This document shows, piece by piece, positions 23,867 through 33,011 of a stretch of 64,000 nt of DNA. Origin of the DNA: Mesorhizobium kowhaii. GTDB taxonomy: Bacteria > Pseudomonadota > Alphaproteobacteria > Rhizobiales > Rhizobiaceae. Made by a program: the position numbers and the translations under genes. Each line of letters starts with the position of its first letter. Position 1 is the first letter of the stretch. The DNA is taken from contig NZ_MZXV01000013.1 of assembly GCF_003253745.1 (NCBI RefSeq), positions 434,001-498,000 on the forward strand, written 5' to 3'. The notes under the pieces are model-generated. The model did not search any database, was not told the DNA's origin, and was given only the letters and a program-made list of their open reading frames with translations.

Positions 23867-23980
23867 ATGGTTTTGCCTTCGACGTCGGCGACCCTGAGGT
23901 ATCGCACCGTCGGGGTAGATGGGTTGGAATTATTCTACCGTGAAGCGGGCTCGCGCGATGCGCTGACCATCCTGCTGCTC
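23867..23980 (+). pseudogene. N-terminal fragment of an alpha/beta hydrolase
   Basis: Reads V-G-V-D-G-L-E-L-F-Y-R-E-A-G-S and T-I-L-L-L, the first two strands of an alpha/beta hydrolase, and then loses the H-G oxyanion step and the rest. About 38 residues remain. Confidence 0.55.
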
Positions 23981-24324
23981 ACCGCGGCTCGGGCCAGTCG
24001 TGGCCAGACAAGGGCCGGAGATCAGGATGGCAGCAGATACCAAGATTGCCCTCGTGTGCGCGGTCTCATCGACCGCCCGTGCGGCTAGCCGACGCAGGAA
24101 CGTCGGAGTTCGGCGCTGGTCTATGGCCTTCGCGATCTGCGCTTTAAGGAAAGCGGGTAATGATGCCCTTGGCGTTGTCGAGTCCCACCGCCTGCAGGAT
24201 CGGGTAGGCCGAGGAAAGATTGGTGACAAGTGTCAACGGGGAACCTCACCAGGCCTCAGCTTCATCTAGGCGCATCTTAACCGCGCAATCATGTTTATAG
24301 GCAAAGGCGACTAGTATCCGTCTA
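23981..24324. other. degenerate non-coding stretch
   Basis: No gene is supported. A minus-strand frame (about 24150-24235) has protein-like composition (A-Y-P-I-L-Q-A-V-G-L-D-N-A-K-G-I-I-T-R-F-P, then stop) and may be another fragment that I cannot name. Confidence 0.4.
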
Positions 24325-25065
24325 TCAAGATTTGGAGTTGGCTTTCCGCCACTCCTCGTACTCATCGCTCGCACTTGGGTGCAGCGGATAGTAGCGTTGC
24401 AGCGACCCGCCCTCCATTAGCTTCACTCGCGAGAACTCCTCCCAATCGTGATGCTTCTGGGATTCTTCGATTACCTTCGAGGCCATTGCGACGGGAAGCA
24501 CAACCACCCCGTCGTCGTCGGCGATGATGATGTCGCCGGGGATCACCGTGACATTGCCGCAGGCAATCGGAACGTTGACGGCGTTTGGATAGATACTGGT
24601 CTGCACATGGTAATTGGGCGTCCAGCCGCGCAGCCATAGGGGCAGATCGAGCTTCTCGACATTGGGCCGATCGCGCATGCACCCGTCGATGACGATGCCA
24701 GCGCCGCCTCTGCCCTTGAAATACGTCGACATCATATCGCCGAAGACACCCGAGCTCATGTCGCCGCGCGCGTCGACCACGACCACATCTCCTTCCTGCG
24801 CGTGGTAGAGCACGTGCCGATGCAGTTGCGTTTCCGGATCGGCATATTCTCCCTCGGTGAAGAGGTCCGGCCGCTGCGGCATGAACTGCAGCGTCAGCGC
24901 CGGTCCCACGATCGACTTGCCGTGGTTCTGCGCCACCGGGCCGACCATATGCGGATTGCGAAAGCCCATGTGGCCAAGCGTGCCGGCAACGGTCGCGGCG
25001 CCGATCTCCCTTAGCGCGTCGATCAAGTCTTTGGACGGCCGGGTGATGTCGGAAGTATGCGTCAT
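24325..25065 (-). CDS. RraA/HMG-aldolase family protein (dimethylmenaquinone methyltransferase-like)
   Basis: 246 residues. The RraA-like fold marks are present: I-G-A-A-T-V-A-G-T-L-G-H near 22-33, E-G-D-V-V-V-V-D-A-R-G-D near 91-102, G-I-V-I-D-G-C-M-R-D near 123-132 and the C-terminal P-G-D-I-I-I-A-D-D-D-G-V-V-V-L-P. The D-x-R-D-type metal site is kept, so an aldolase/decarboxylase role on a 4-hydroxy-2-oxo acid is more likely than RNase E regulation. It follows an enolase-superfamily gene by 23 bases and belongs to the sugar-acid cluster. Confidence 0.85.
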   Translation of the reverse strand: MTHTSDITRPSKDLIDALREIGAATVAGTLGHMGFRNPHMVGPVAQNHGKSIVGPALTLQFMPQRPDLFTEGEYADPETQLHRHVLYHAQEGDVVVVDARGDMSSGVFGDMMSTYFKGRGGAGIVIDGCMRDRPNVEKLDLPLWLRGWTPNYHVQTSIYPNAVNVPIACGNVTVIPGDIIIADDDGVVVLPVAMASKVIEESQKHHDWEEFSRVKLMEGGSLQRYYPLHPSASDEYEEWRKANSKS

Positions 25066-25088
25066 GGTGGACTCCGGTTGAAATCGAG

Positions 25089-26252
25089 CTACCAGTTCGT
25101 GACTGAACCATCGCGGCGCTTGAGGTGGGGCGCTTCCCAGAAACGGAAACTCTGCGCCTGGATCGCCTCCTCGTTGATCTCGACCCCCAGTCCCGGTTGG
25201 TCACTGACCGGATAATCGGGGCCGTCTAGCCGTGGTTGCACCGGGAAGAACTCGGAATTGTCGAAGCCCAGCTTTCTTTCCGGAGCCCTGGTCTCGAGCC
25301 ACGCGAAGTTCGGCACCGCGGCGGCGAGATGGATGGTCGCGGCGGTGCACACCGGACCAAGGGGATTGTGCGGCATCAAGTCGACATAGTGCGCCTCGCT
25401 CCAGCCCGCCACCTTCATCGCCTCGGTGATCCCGCCGACATTGCAGACATCTAGCCGGTTGAACTGATGGATGCCGCGCTCGATGTAGGGCAGGAACTGC
25501 CACTTGCTGGCAAACTCCTCGCCGATGGCGAAAGGGATGGCCGTCATCGTGCGCAGGGATTCATAGGCCTCCGGTGTCTCGTCCCGTATCGGCTCCTCGA
25601 GGAAATCAAGCACGCCGCGGCCGAGCTTGTTGCAGAAGCTCGCCGCCTCGGCCACCGACAGCCGATGATGATAGTCGATGCCGAGCACGACCTCGTCGCC
25701 CAGCGCCTCGCGCGCCTTGTTCAGCATGCTCGCGGTAGCGCCTATCGACTCGCGCGGCTCGAAGATGTCCCTGCTGCTTTGCCCGACTGGGAAGAAGCGG
25801 ATCGTCTGCCATCCCTGTGCGCGCAGTTCGCGGGCTCTTTCGATGGCAACGTCGCCCTCGGAATCGTCTCCGGTCGAGGCGAAGGTGGGGATACGGTCGC
25901 GTTGCTTGCCGCCGAGCAGCTCGTAGACCGGTACCTCCAGCGCCTTGCCCTTGATGTCGTGAAGGGCAATGTCGATGGCGGAAATCGCCGCCTGCAGAAC
26001 GCGCCCGCCTTCGAAATACTGGCTGCGATAGATTTCTTGCCAGATCCGGCCGATCTGCATCGGATCGCGACCGATGAGAAATTCGCGATAGTGCTCGATC
26101 GCGCCAGCCACGGCCCTCTCGCGACCGCTCAGGCCGCTCTCGCCCCAGCCGAAGATGCCCTGGTCGGTCTCGACCTTGACGAGCATCTGGTTGCGCGTTC
26201 CTACCCACACTGGATAGGGCTTGATCGCGGTGATCTTAAGCTTCGTAGTCAT
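25089..26252 (-). CDS. enolase-superfamily sugar-acid dehydratase (galactonate-dehydratase-like)
   Basis: About 387 residues (ATG at 26252, after an in-frame TTG). MR_MLE N-terminal capping domain, then a barrel with metal ligands: Asp in L-G-I-D-Y-H-H-R, Glu in F-L-E-E-P, Glu in I-G-E-E-F. His in M-P-H-N-P-L-G-P-V matches the general base/acid of D-galactonate dehydratase (S-P-H-C-P-L-G-P). Expected reaction: loss of water from an aldonic acid to a 2-keto-3-deoxy acid. It is transcribed leftward with the ABC genes upstream and the RraA gene downstream. Confidence 0.85.
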   Translation of the reverse strand: MTTKLKITAIKPYPVWVGTRNQMLVKVETDQGIFGWGESGLSGRERAVAGAIEHYREFLIGRDPMQIGRIWQEIYRSQYFEGGRVLQAAISAIDIALHDIKGKALEVPVYELLGGKQRDRIPTFASTGDDSEGDVAIERARELRAQGWQTIRFFPVGQSSRDIFEPRESIGATASMLNKAREALGDEVVLGIDYHHRLSVAEAASFCNKLGRGVLDFLEEPIRDETPEAYESLRTMTAIPFAIGEEFASKWQFLPYIERGIHQFNRLDVCNVGGITEAMKVAGWSEAHYVDLMPHNPLGPVCTAATIHLAAAVPNFAWLETRAPERKLGFDNSEFFPVQPRLDGPDYPVSDQPGLGVEINEEAIQAQSFRFWEAPHLKRRDGSVTNW

Positions 26253-26285
26253 CAACGCCCACGTTCCACACGCATCCGCCCAGTG

Positions 26286-27383
26286 TCAGTTGGCCTGGAA
26301 GGCCATTTCGGTTTCGCCGTCGAACAGATGCATCCGCTCCTGGTCGAACTCGAGCCAGATCTGCTCATCGGGCGCGATGGCTATGTTCGGCGGCACGCTG
26401 ACGTTAACGATGGCGCCGGACAGCAACGCCTGCACGAAGGTGACGTCTCCGGTCGGCTCCACCGTATAGGCCCTGGCCGGGACGCTGCCTGCCACCGCAC
26501 TCTTGTGGAGTTTGATCGTTGAGTGACGTGCGCCGAGCACGACTTTCCTGGTCGTTGCCCCTGCAACCTTCTGGGCGTTGCGCGGCGAGAGCTCAAGGCT
26601 CCAGCCCTCCGCGCCGGTCAACACTGTGTTGCCGTTTGCCGTCGATGCCTCCAGCGGAATAAGGCTCATCGCCGGGCTGCCGATGAAGCTGGCGACGAAC
26701 ATGTTCACCGGATGGGCAAAGACCTGCGCCGGCGAATCGTACTGCTGCAGCAGGCCGCCGTTCATCACCGCCATCTTGTCGGCCATAGTCACGGCTTCGA
26801 GCTGATCGTGCGTCACATAGACGATCGTCGCCTTGAGGTCTTGGTGGAAGCGCTTGATCTCCGACCGCATCTGCACGCGCAGTTTGGCATCGAGGTTGGA
26901 GAGCGGCTCGTCCATGAGGAAAACAGCGGGGTCGCGGACGAGGGCACGGCCGAGGGCCACACGCTGCTGCTGCCCGCCCGAAAGTTCGCGCGGCTTGCGC
27001 TCGAGCAGGTGCGTCATGTCGAGCACCCGCGCCGCTTCCTTGACCTTCTTGTCGATCTCGTCCCTGGGCAGTTTGCGCATCTGCAGCGGGAACGCCAGGT
27101 TTTTGTAGACCGATTTCTGCGGATAGAGCGCGTAGTTCTGGAACACCATTGCGATGTCCCGGTCCTTGGGGTCGAGGTCGTTGACCACCCGGTCCCCGAT
27201 GACGATGTCGCCCGATGTGATCGGGATCAGGCCGGCGACGAGATTGAGGGTGGTTGTCTTGCCGCAGCCTGAAGGGCCGACCAGCGCAACGAACTCGCCG
27301 TCATTGACCGTCAGCGAAACGTCGTTGACAGCTTTGAAGCCGCCATAGGTCTTGACGAGATCTTTGAGGACCACGTGGGCCAT
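26286..27383 (-). CDS. sugar ABC transporter ATP-binding protein (UgpC/MalK type)
   Basis: About 365 residues from the ATG at 27383. Walker A GPSGCGKTTT, signature LSGGQQQRVALGRA, Walker B with D-loop VFLMDEPLSNLDAKLR and switch Y-V-T-H-D-Q are all intact. The C-terminal TOBE domain ends with the MalK-like L-F-D-G-E-T-E. It lies between the permease genes and a dehydratase gene in one leftward operon, so it powers the CUT1 importer encoded at 27.4-30.8 kb. Confidence 0.92.
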   Translation of the reverse strand: MAHVVLKDLVKTYGGFKAVNDVSLTVNDGEFVALVGPSGCGKTTTLNLVAGLIPITSGDIVIGDRVVNDLDPKDRDIAMVFQNYALYPQKSVYKNLAFPLQMRKLPRDEIDKKVKEAARVLDMTHLLERKPRELSGGQQQRVALGRALVRDPAVFLMDEPLSNLDAKLRVQMRSEIKRFHQDLKATIVYVTHDQLEAVTMADKMAVMNGGLLQQYDSPAQVFAHPVNMFVASFIGSPAMSLIPLEASTANGNTVLTGAEGWSLELSPRNAQKVAGATTRKVVLGARHSTIKLHKSAVAGSVPARAYTVEPTGDVTFVQALLSGAIVNVSVPPNIAIAPDEQIWLEFDQERMHLFDGETEMAFQAN

Positions 27384-27393
27384 CGGCAACTCC

Positions 27394-28284
27394 CTAGTGC
27401 TTGACCGCGCCTTCTGTAAGGGCGCGTACGAAGTATCGTTGCAGGACGAGGAACAACACGACGACGGGCACGCTCATCATAAAGCTGGCCGCCATCAGGC
27501 CCGGAAAGTCCGTCGTATTTTCCGAGAAGAAGCGCTGGATGCCGACCGGCAGGGTCAACTGCTCGTTCTTGGAGAGGAAGGTGTAGGCATAGATGTACTC
27601 GTTCCACGCGCCGATGAAGGAATAGATCGCGGTGGCGATGATTCCGGGCGTCGAAAGCGGCATCACGATCAGGATGAAGGCCTGGAACCGCGTTGCCCCG
27701 TCAATGCGCGCCGCCTGCTCGAGCTGCACCGGAATGTTGTCGTAGAAGCCCTTGAGCAGCCAAATCGCCAGCGGCAGGCCGAAAGTGAGATAGGTGAGGA
27801 TCAGCGAACCATGCGTGTTCACCAGCCCGAGCATGCGCATCAGTATGAACAGCGGCACGAGAAAGATCACCGCCGGGAACATGTTGCGCAGCAGCACGGC
27901 GAAGAACAGGAAGTTTCGGCCGGGGAAACGGAAGCGCGAGAAGGCGTAGGCCGCCGGGACAGCCACGATCACCGAAAGGATTGTCGTGACGGTCGACACG
28001 AAAAGGCTGTTCCAGAAGAAGCGGAGGAAGTCCTGGCCGACGCTGTTCTGCGGATCGAGCAGCTTCTGGTAGCTGGCAAGGGTAGGCTCGTCTGGCCACC
28101 ATTGCGGCGGGAATTGCATCGCCGCGAAGCCGGACTTGATCGAAGTGATCAGCATCCAGATCATCGGCAACGCGGTGTAAAGCAGCATGAACACAAGGAA
28201 GATGCGCCCGGCCCACCGCCATCCGTCGACGCGGATGCGGCGACGGGTCTGACCCCGAGGGGCTGTCCCGGCAATCGTGCTCAT
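27394..28284 (-). CDS. carbohydrate ABC transporter permease (MalG type)
   Basis: 296 residues with six membrane segments, a long cytoplasmic basic N-terminus, and the EAA loop Q-L-E-Q-A-A-R-I-D-G-A near residues 193-203. Its start overlaps the stop of the MalF-type gene by four bases. It ends in E-G-A-V-K-H, as is common for MalG-type CUT1 permeases. Confidence 0.92.
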   Translation of the reverse strand: MSTIAGTAPRGQTRRRIRVDGWRWAGRIFLVFMLLYTALPMIWMLITSIKSGFAAMQFPPQWWPDEPTLASYQKLLDPQNSVGQDFLRFFWNSLFVSTVTTILSVIVAVPAAYAFSRFRFPGRNFLFFAVLLRNMFPAVIFLVPLFILMRMLGLVNTHGSLILTYLTFGLPLAIWLLKGFYDNIPVQLEQAARIDGATRFQAFILIVMPLSTPGIIATAIYSFIGAWNEYIYAYTFLSKNEQLTLPVGIQRFFSENTTDFPGLMAASFMMSVPVVVLFLVLQRYFVRALTEGAVKH

Positions 28285-29240
28285 GCGCTCCCCTCTTTCC
28301 GTTCGTTGCCGCTTAGCGCACGGACATAGAAGTAGCCCAGCGTCATCAGGATGAGGAACAGGAGCACCGAATAGGCCGATGCCACGCCCCAGAGCTGTCG
28401 TCCGAAGGCGAGCTCATAAATGTGGGTGATCCAGATATGCGATGCGTTGGATGGCCCGCCGCCGGTCATGATCCAAGGGATGATGAAGGAATTGAAGTTG
28501 GCCACTGCGAGCAGCAGGATGGTCACCGTCGAGACGCTGCTCAGATGCGGGAAGGTAACGTGCCAGAAGCGCTGCCACGCACTGGCTCCGTCGACTTTTG
28601 CGGCGCTCAGCAGCTGTTCGGGGACCGTCTGCAGGCCGGCCATCATCATGATCATGGCAAAGGGAAACTCGCGCCAGATATTGACGACGATCAGGGAGGG
28701 CAGCACCGTGCTGACGTTGTCGATGAAATTCGGCGGCCGGTCGGCCAATCCGAGACCGACCAGCACCGCACCGATGACTCCGAAGTCCGAATGGTAGATC
28801 CACTTCCAGATGTAGGAGGCGGCGACGGCGCTGATAACCCATGGAATGATCAGGATAGCGCGCAGGACGCCACGGCCGATAAAGTCGCGGTGGAGCGCCA
28901 GCGCGGAGCCAAACCCCAAGACGAAGGAGATGAAAGTCGATGCCAGTGTCCAGATCATAGTGTTCCAGGTGACTTTCCAGAACACCGGACTGGTGAGGAT
29001 GTTCGTGTAGTTGTCGAAGCCGACGTAGATCTTGTCGCGCAGCTGTAGGCCAGGCGGCGTCTTAAAAAATGACAACTCGATTGTGTAATAGATCGGATAG
29101 GCGATGACGATGAGCATCACGGCGATCGCCGGGAGCACGTAGGCGTAGTCGGCGCGATGCTCCCACATCTTCCACAGCACGCCGGACCTACCGGATTGCA
29201 GTCTTCGGCGAGCCTCGGCCTTACCGGTCACGATCGTCAC
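28281..29240 (-). CDS. carbohydrate ABC transporter permease (MalF type)
   Basis: 319 residues. A basic N-terminal ~30 residues is followed by a first helix (A-Y-V-L-P-A-I-A-V-M-L) and five more. The EAA motif reads L-L-S-A-A-K-V-D-G-A near residue 215. It overlaps the MalG-type gene by ATGA and follows the binding-protein gene by about 79 bases. Confidence 0.92.
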   Translation of the reverse strand: MTIVTGKAEARRRLQSGRSGVLWKMWEHRADYAYVLPAIAVMLIVIAYPIYYTIELSFFKTPPGLQLRDKIYVGFDNYTNILTSPVFWKVTWNTMIWTLASTFISFVLGFGSALALHRDFIGRGVLRAILIIPWVISAVAASYIWKWIYHSDFGVIGAVLVGLGLADRPPNFIDNVSTVLPSLIVVNIWREFPFAMIMMMAGLQTVPEQLLSAAKVDGASAWQRFWHVTFPHLSSVSTVTILLLAVANFNSFIIPWIMTGGGPSNASHIWITHIYELAFGRQLWGVASAYSVLLFLILMTLGYFYVRALSGNERKEGSA

Positions 29241-29319
29241 TGTGGCGCGCCCTTATATTCTTTGGAACGAACCGGCTGCACCATCGGTGCGGCCGGTCGG
29301 ATCGTAAGTCAGGTTCAAA

Positions 29320-30801
29320 CTAGAGTTTGCCCTCTACCAGGCTCTTTACCTTTTCGGCCGCGTCGTCTGCTGCCTGGTCGACGGTCATCGCTCCGGTCAG
29401 GGCATTCTGCAGCATGTCCGGGACGATGATGTTCATGATCTCGGGAGACTGCGGCAGCGCTGGAAACGGGATGCCGTATGGCAGCATCGACGTCGTGACA
29501 TCGAGGAACTTGATGCTGTCCAGACGTTCCTTCATCCATTTGGTCTTGAAGCCGTTGAGGTTGCCCGGGTTCGAGCCGGCGTAGGCCATCTTCAGCGACC
29601 ATTCAGGGCTCGTCCACATGCAGATGATGGCCTTTGCAGCCGGCTCGTCCACCTTGCCGCCCTCGACATATTCGGGCTTCAGGATGTGAATGTTCGAGCC
29701 GCCGAATACAACGGCGCGCTTGCCGTCTGGGCCAGTCGGAATCAGGCCGTAGCGCATGTTGTCGATGACGGTCTGAGCCTTGTCCTTGTCGGTGCCCGTC
29801 GCCTTTTTCTGCAGGTCGAGCATGACGTTGTAGTCGGACGGGTGCGAGACCATCATGCCGAGTTGGCCGGCTAGGAACAGCGGCTGGTTATCGGCCTGCT
29901 GGTTGGTGAGTGCCGAAACCGGAACCGACTTGTCGCGAACATACATATCGTACGAGGCTTGCAGCGCCGCCTTGCTCTGCGGGCTATTGAGTTCGACCTC
30001 CTTATAGGTCGGGTTTGCGGTGGCTTCGTCGAAGACGCCGCCGCCATAGGCCCATAGCTGCGGCATGAAGCGGTATGGCGTGTTGCCGGCATTCTTGCGA
30101 GCCACGAGGCCGTAGCCGGAAATGCCAAGCTTATCGTGAATTTGCTTGGAATACTTGACCACGTCGTCCCAGGTCGCCGGAGCCTTGTCCGGATCGAGGC
30201 CGGCACGCTTGAAGATGTCGGCGTTCCAGATGAACGCCATCGTCTCGTTGTTGGTCGGAATGCCGTAGGTCACTCCGTCCCAGGTCACCGCCTTCATGGC
30301 GCCGGGCCAGAAATCCTCGGTCGAATACCCCACATCCTCGGGCTTGAGCGGCTGCAGATAGCCCTTTGCGGCGAACTCGGTACCACCCAGGATTTGCAGG
30401 CGGACCGCCATCGGCGCGGCATTGCCCAGGAGCGCCGTGCGGAACTTGTCGAGAAGGTCGTTGTAGGTGAGGGCTTGTTCCTCGAGCTGGATGTTCGGAT
30501 AGGTCTTGCGGAAGGTCTCGAAGAACTCCTTGTAGTACTGGCGCAGGAGGTCGGGGTCGCCCTCGAACACGCCCTGATACCAGAAAGTCAGCCGTCCCTT
30601 GTAGTCGAGCGGGGTGACCTTGCCGCAATCGGCCGCCGTATCAAAATCCTGTGTGCCCGCAATGGAGCGCACATATTCCGGCGACCACTTGCTCAAATCG
30701 ACCGGCGGCGCACCCAGCGCCGACGCGGACATTAGCGATACCACTAAAGCAGCGGAGACAGTGCCGCGCAGGACGGCACCGCCGAGTGTAATCCTCGTCA
30801 T
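29320..30801 (-). CDS. extracellular sugar-binding protein of ABC importer (CUT1)
   Basis: 493 residues from the ATG at 30801 (M-T-R-I-T-L-G-G), chosen because the signal peptide starts there (hydrophobic core to ~31, cleavage near A-L-G-A). It has family-1 binding-protein traits: G-R-L-T-F-W-Y-Q-G-V, Y-G-I-P-T-N-N-E-T-M-A-F-I-W-N and late W-T-S-P-E-W. It is longer than average for the family. It is the first gene of the leftward transport/dehydratase operon, divergent from the GntR gene. Confidence 0.92.
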   Translation of the reverse strand: MTRITLGGAVLRGTVSAALVVSLMSASALGAPPVDLSKWSPEYVRSIAGTQDFDTAADCGKVTPLDYKGRLTFWYQGVFEGDPDLLRQYYKEFFETFRKTYPNIQLEEQALTYNDLLDKFRTALLGNAAPMAVRLQILGGTEFAAKGYLQPLKPEDVGYSTEDFWPGAMKAVTWDGVTYGIPTNNETMAFIWNADIFKRAGLDPDKAPATWDDVVKYSKQIHDKLGISGYGLVARKNAGNTPYRFMPQLWAYGGGVFDEATANPTYKEVELNSPQSKAALQASYDMYVRDKSVPVSALTNQQADNQPLFLAGQLGMMVSHPSDYNVMLDLQKKATGTDKDKAQTVIDNMRYGLIPTGPDGKRAVVFGGSNIHILKPEYVEGGKVDEPAAKAIICMWTSPEWSLKMAYAGSNPGNLNGFKTKWMKERLDSIKFLDVTTSMLPYGIPFPALPQSPEIMNIIVPDMLQNALTGAMTVDQAADDAAEKVKSLVEGKL

Positions 30802-31016
30802 AGGTATCCTCCAGGTTTCTCTCCCATGCCGCTCTGCATCGAGGCAAGCGGTCTTTGCTCGTTCGATCGCGGAACGTCTTCCTGTTCTGTGTATCCCTTC
30901 GAGCACTTTGTACGTTTTCAGATCGCGGATTGTCTGTCAACGCGATAAATCGTACATTGTTTATGGAAACCGTGCGTGATATCGATTAAAGCGTGTATTG
31001 ATTTGGGGAGCCGGCC

Positions 31017-31727
31017 TTGGCCGAAACAAGCGATTTTAAAGCAGAGCCACCCGCGGGGATTGACCCCATCGGGGCCTCCAGCGAGGGCGCCTCGCTTTAT
31101 GAGCTGATCAGGGAAGACATCATCGAGGGGCGGCTCGCCGCCAACGAGCGGCTTGTGGTAACCGATCTCGCCCGGCGTCACGGCACCTCGACCAATCCCG
31201 TGCGCGAAGCTCTGCAGCTATTGCGCGGCGAGGGCTTTGTCACCTTCGTTCCCAACCGAGGCGCGCGCGTTCGGCCTATAGATCAGGATTTTGTCCGGGA
31301 TATCTACGAGATCGGAGTCCTGATCGAGCCTGCCCTGACGCGATGGTTTGTGAACATGGCTACCGTCGAGGACATTGCCGAACTCGAACGTATCCAGGGC
31401 CTGATCGAAGAGAACAACTTTGCCGACACGTTCAGGCACAGCGAACTAGACACCGCTTTTCACACCGTGATGTACCAGCGGCACTATAACCGCCATGCCG
31501 CCGAGCTCTGGTGGAAGCATCGCGAAGTGCTGCGAGCCGTGAGCCGGCGTTTCAATTTCACGCTCGCACGGCGTGCCGCAATCCTTCGCGAGCATCGCGA
31601 ACTCATCGCACTCGTGAAGGCGGGAGAGGCAGACAAGGCCGCCGACCTCATTTCCCGCCATGTCGAGGGTTCCGGCCGGCATGTTCTCGAACAGATGCGT
31701 GCGCGCAACGCCGCTCGGGCCGGATAG
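31017..31727 (+). CDS. GntR family regulator, FadR/FCD subfamily
   Basis: 236 residues from a TTG at 31017. The N-terminal winged HTH has T-S-T-N-P-V-R-E-A-L-Q-L-L-R-G-E-G-F-V, the GntR signature. An all-helical FCD domain follows, with metal/ligand residues in E-L-D-T-A-F-H-T-V near 140 and late R-E-H-R-E-L-I and S-R-H-V-E-G. FCD regulators respond to sugar acids and similar carboxylates. Divergent from the ABC operon and upstream of three dehydratase genes, it likely governs both. TGTACG (30909) and CGTACA (30951) in the shared region could be half-sites. Confidence 0.88.
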   Translation: MAETSDFKAEPPAGIDPIGASSEGASLYELIREDIIEGRLAANERLVVTDLARRHGTSTNPVREALQLLRGEGFVTFVPNRGARVRPIDQDFVRDIYEIGVLIEPALTRWFVNMATVEDIAELERIQGLIEENNFADTFRHSELDTAFHTVMYQRHYNRHAAELWWKHREVLRAVSRRFNFTLARRAAILREHRELIALVKAGEADKAADLISRHVEGSGRHVLEQMRARNAARAG

Positions 31728-31781
31728 AATCGCCAATCCGGAACATCGTTAGCCTGACCATCAGATAAAGGTAGTTGAGAG

Positions 31782-32948
31782 ATGAAAATCACGAGCGTTC
31801 GGCCGTGGCTGATCAAGTCCGATGCCTCATATTGGGGAGAGTACCTGTTCGTCGAAGTGACGACCGATGAGGGGGTTAGCGGCTGGGGCGAGATCACCAC
31901 CACCACAAAGCTGGCCAACCGCGCGCTCTGCACGATCCTGCGGCAGATCGGCATCGCCGTGACTGGCGAGGATCCAGCGCGGATCGAGCACCTCTGGCAC
32001 AAGATTTTCCGCAGCTTCACCTACATGGGCAGCCGCGGCGCCGCCGTCGAATGCGTAAGCGCCATCGACATCGCCCTCTGGGATATCCGGGGCAAAGTCC
32101 TTGGCAAGCCGATTTACGAACTGCTGGGCGGACCGGTACGCGATGAAATCGCGCTTTACACCCATCCCAACCAGGCCAAATTTACCAGCAAGGAGGCTGT
32201 GGTCCGCGAAATTCGAGACATCGTCGAGTCCGGACATACTGCGCTCAAGTTCGATCCTTTCCCCCACCAGGGCCGCAGCGCCGACGGCCTGTCCCGCGAA
32301 CAGCAGGACGGCTACCTTGATGGTAGCATGGCGCGCAAGGACGAGCGCGAAGCGGCCGAACTCACGGCGCTGATCCGCGAAACCGCGGGGCCCGATGTCG
32401 ACATCCTGATCGATGCGCATGGCCGCTTCGACGTTCCCACGGCCATTCGCCTCTGCCGTAGCCTCGAGGAGGCCGGCCAGATCGATTGGTTTGAGGAGCC
32501 GTGTCCGCCCGAGAGCCTCAACGCCCTCAAGCAGGTGCGTGAGAAGGTCAGTGCCGCCATCTCGTGGGGCGAGCGCGGCCACACCAAGTGGGATTTCGTG
32601 CCGGTGCTCGAGAACAAGCTCGCCGACTACATCATGCCGGACGTCACCTGGACCGGCGGCATTACCGAACTCAAGAAGATTTCCGCCCTGTGCGAAGCCT
32701 ACTACATCCCGGTTTCGCCACACGACGCCGCAGGGCCGATCAACGTGGTCGCGGGCGCGCAGGTGATGATGACCGTTCCCAACTTCTACAAACTCGAAAC
32801 GTCGGAGTGGAACCTGGGCAAATACGATCACCTCATCGACAGTCCACTCGACGTTTCGAACGGCAGCCTCAAACTGACGTCGAAGCCTGGTCTCGGCGTT
32901 GAGATGAACCGAGACTACCTGCAGGCCCACGAGATTGAGCTGGGCTAG
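31782..32948 (+). CDS. enolase-superfamily dehydratase, D-galactonate-dehydratase-like
   Basis: 388 residues with the MR_MLE layout. Barrel residues: L-K-F-D near 155, metal Asp in L-I-D-A-H-G-R-F (the D-x-H-G-R motif of galactonate dehydratase), Glu in W-F-E-E-P-C-P-P-E, Glu in S-W-G-E-R, His in S-P-H-D-A-A-G-P-I. The match to the galactonate-dehydratase active-site pattern is the best of the four paralogues here. It lies 54 bases after the GntR gene in the same direction. Confidence 0.87.
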   Translation: MKITSVRPWLIKSDASYWGEYLFVEVTTDEGVSGWGEITTTTKLANRALCTILRQIGIAVTGEDPARIEHLWHKIFRSFTYMGSRGAAVECVSAIDIALWDIRGKVLGKPIYELLGGPVRDEIALYTHPNQAKFTSKEAVVREIRDIVESGHTALKFDPFPHQGRSADGLSREQQDGYLDGSMARKDEREAAELTALIRETAGPDVDILIDAHGRFDVPTAIRLCRSLEEAGQIDWFEEPCPPESLNALKQVREKVSAAISWGERGHTKWDFVPVLENKLADYIMPDVTWTGGITELKKISALCEAYYIPVSPHDAAGPINVVAGAQVMMTVPNFYKLETSEWNLGKYDHLIDSPLDVSNGSLKLTSKPGLGVEMNRDYLQAHEIELG

Positions 32949-33011
32949 CAATGCTCTACGTCGGCCCGGCATGCCGGACGACAAGCCAACCGACCAGAAC
33001 GAGGATAAGTC

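Noticed and set aside
24325..25065. RNase E inhibitor RraA
   Set aside because: Context is sugar-acid catabolism, and the protein is longer than RraA; the aldolase-type branch is more likely.
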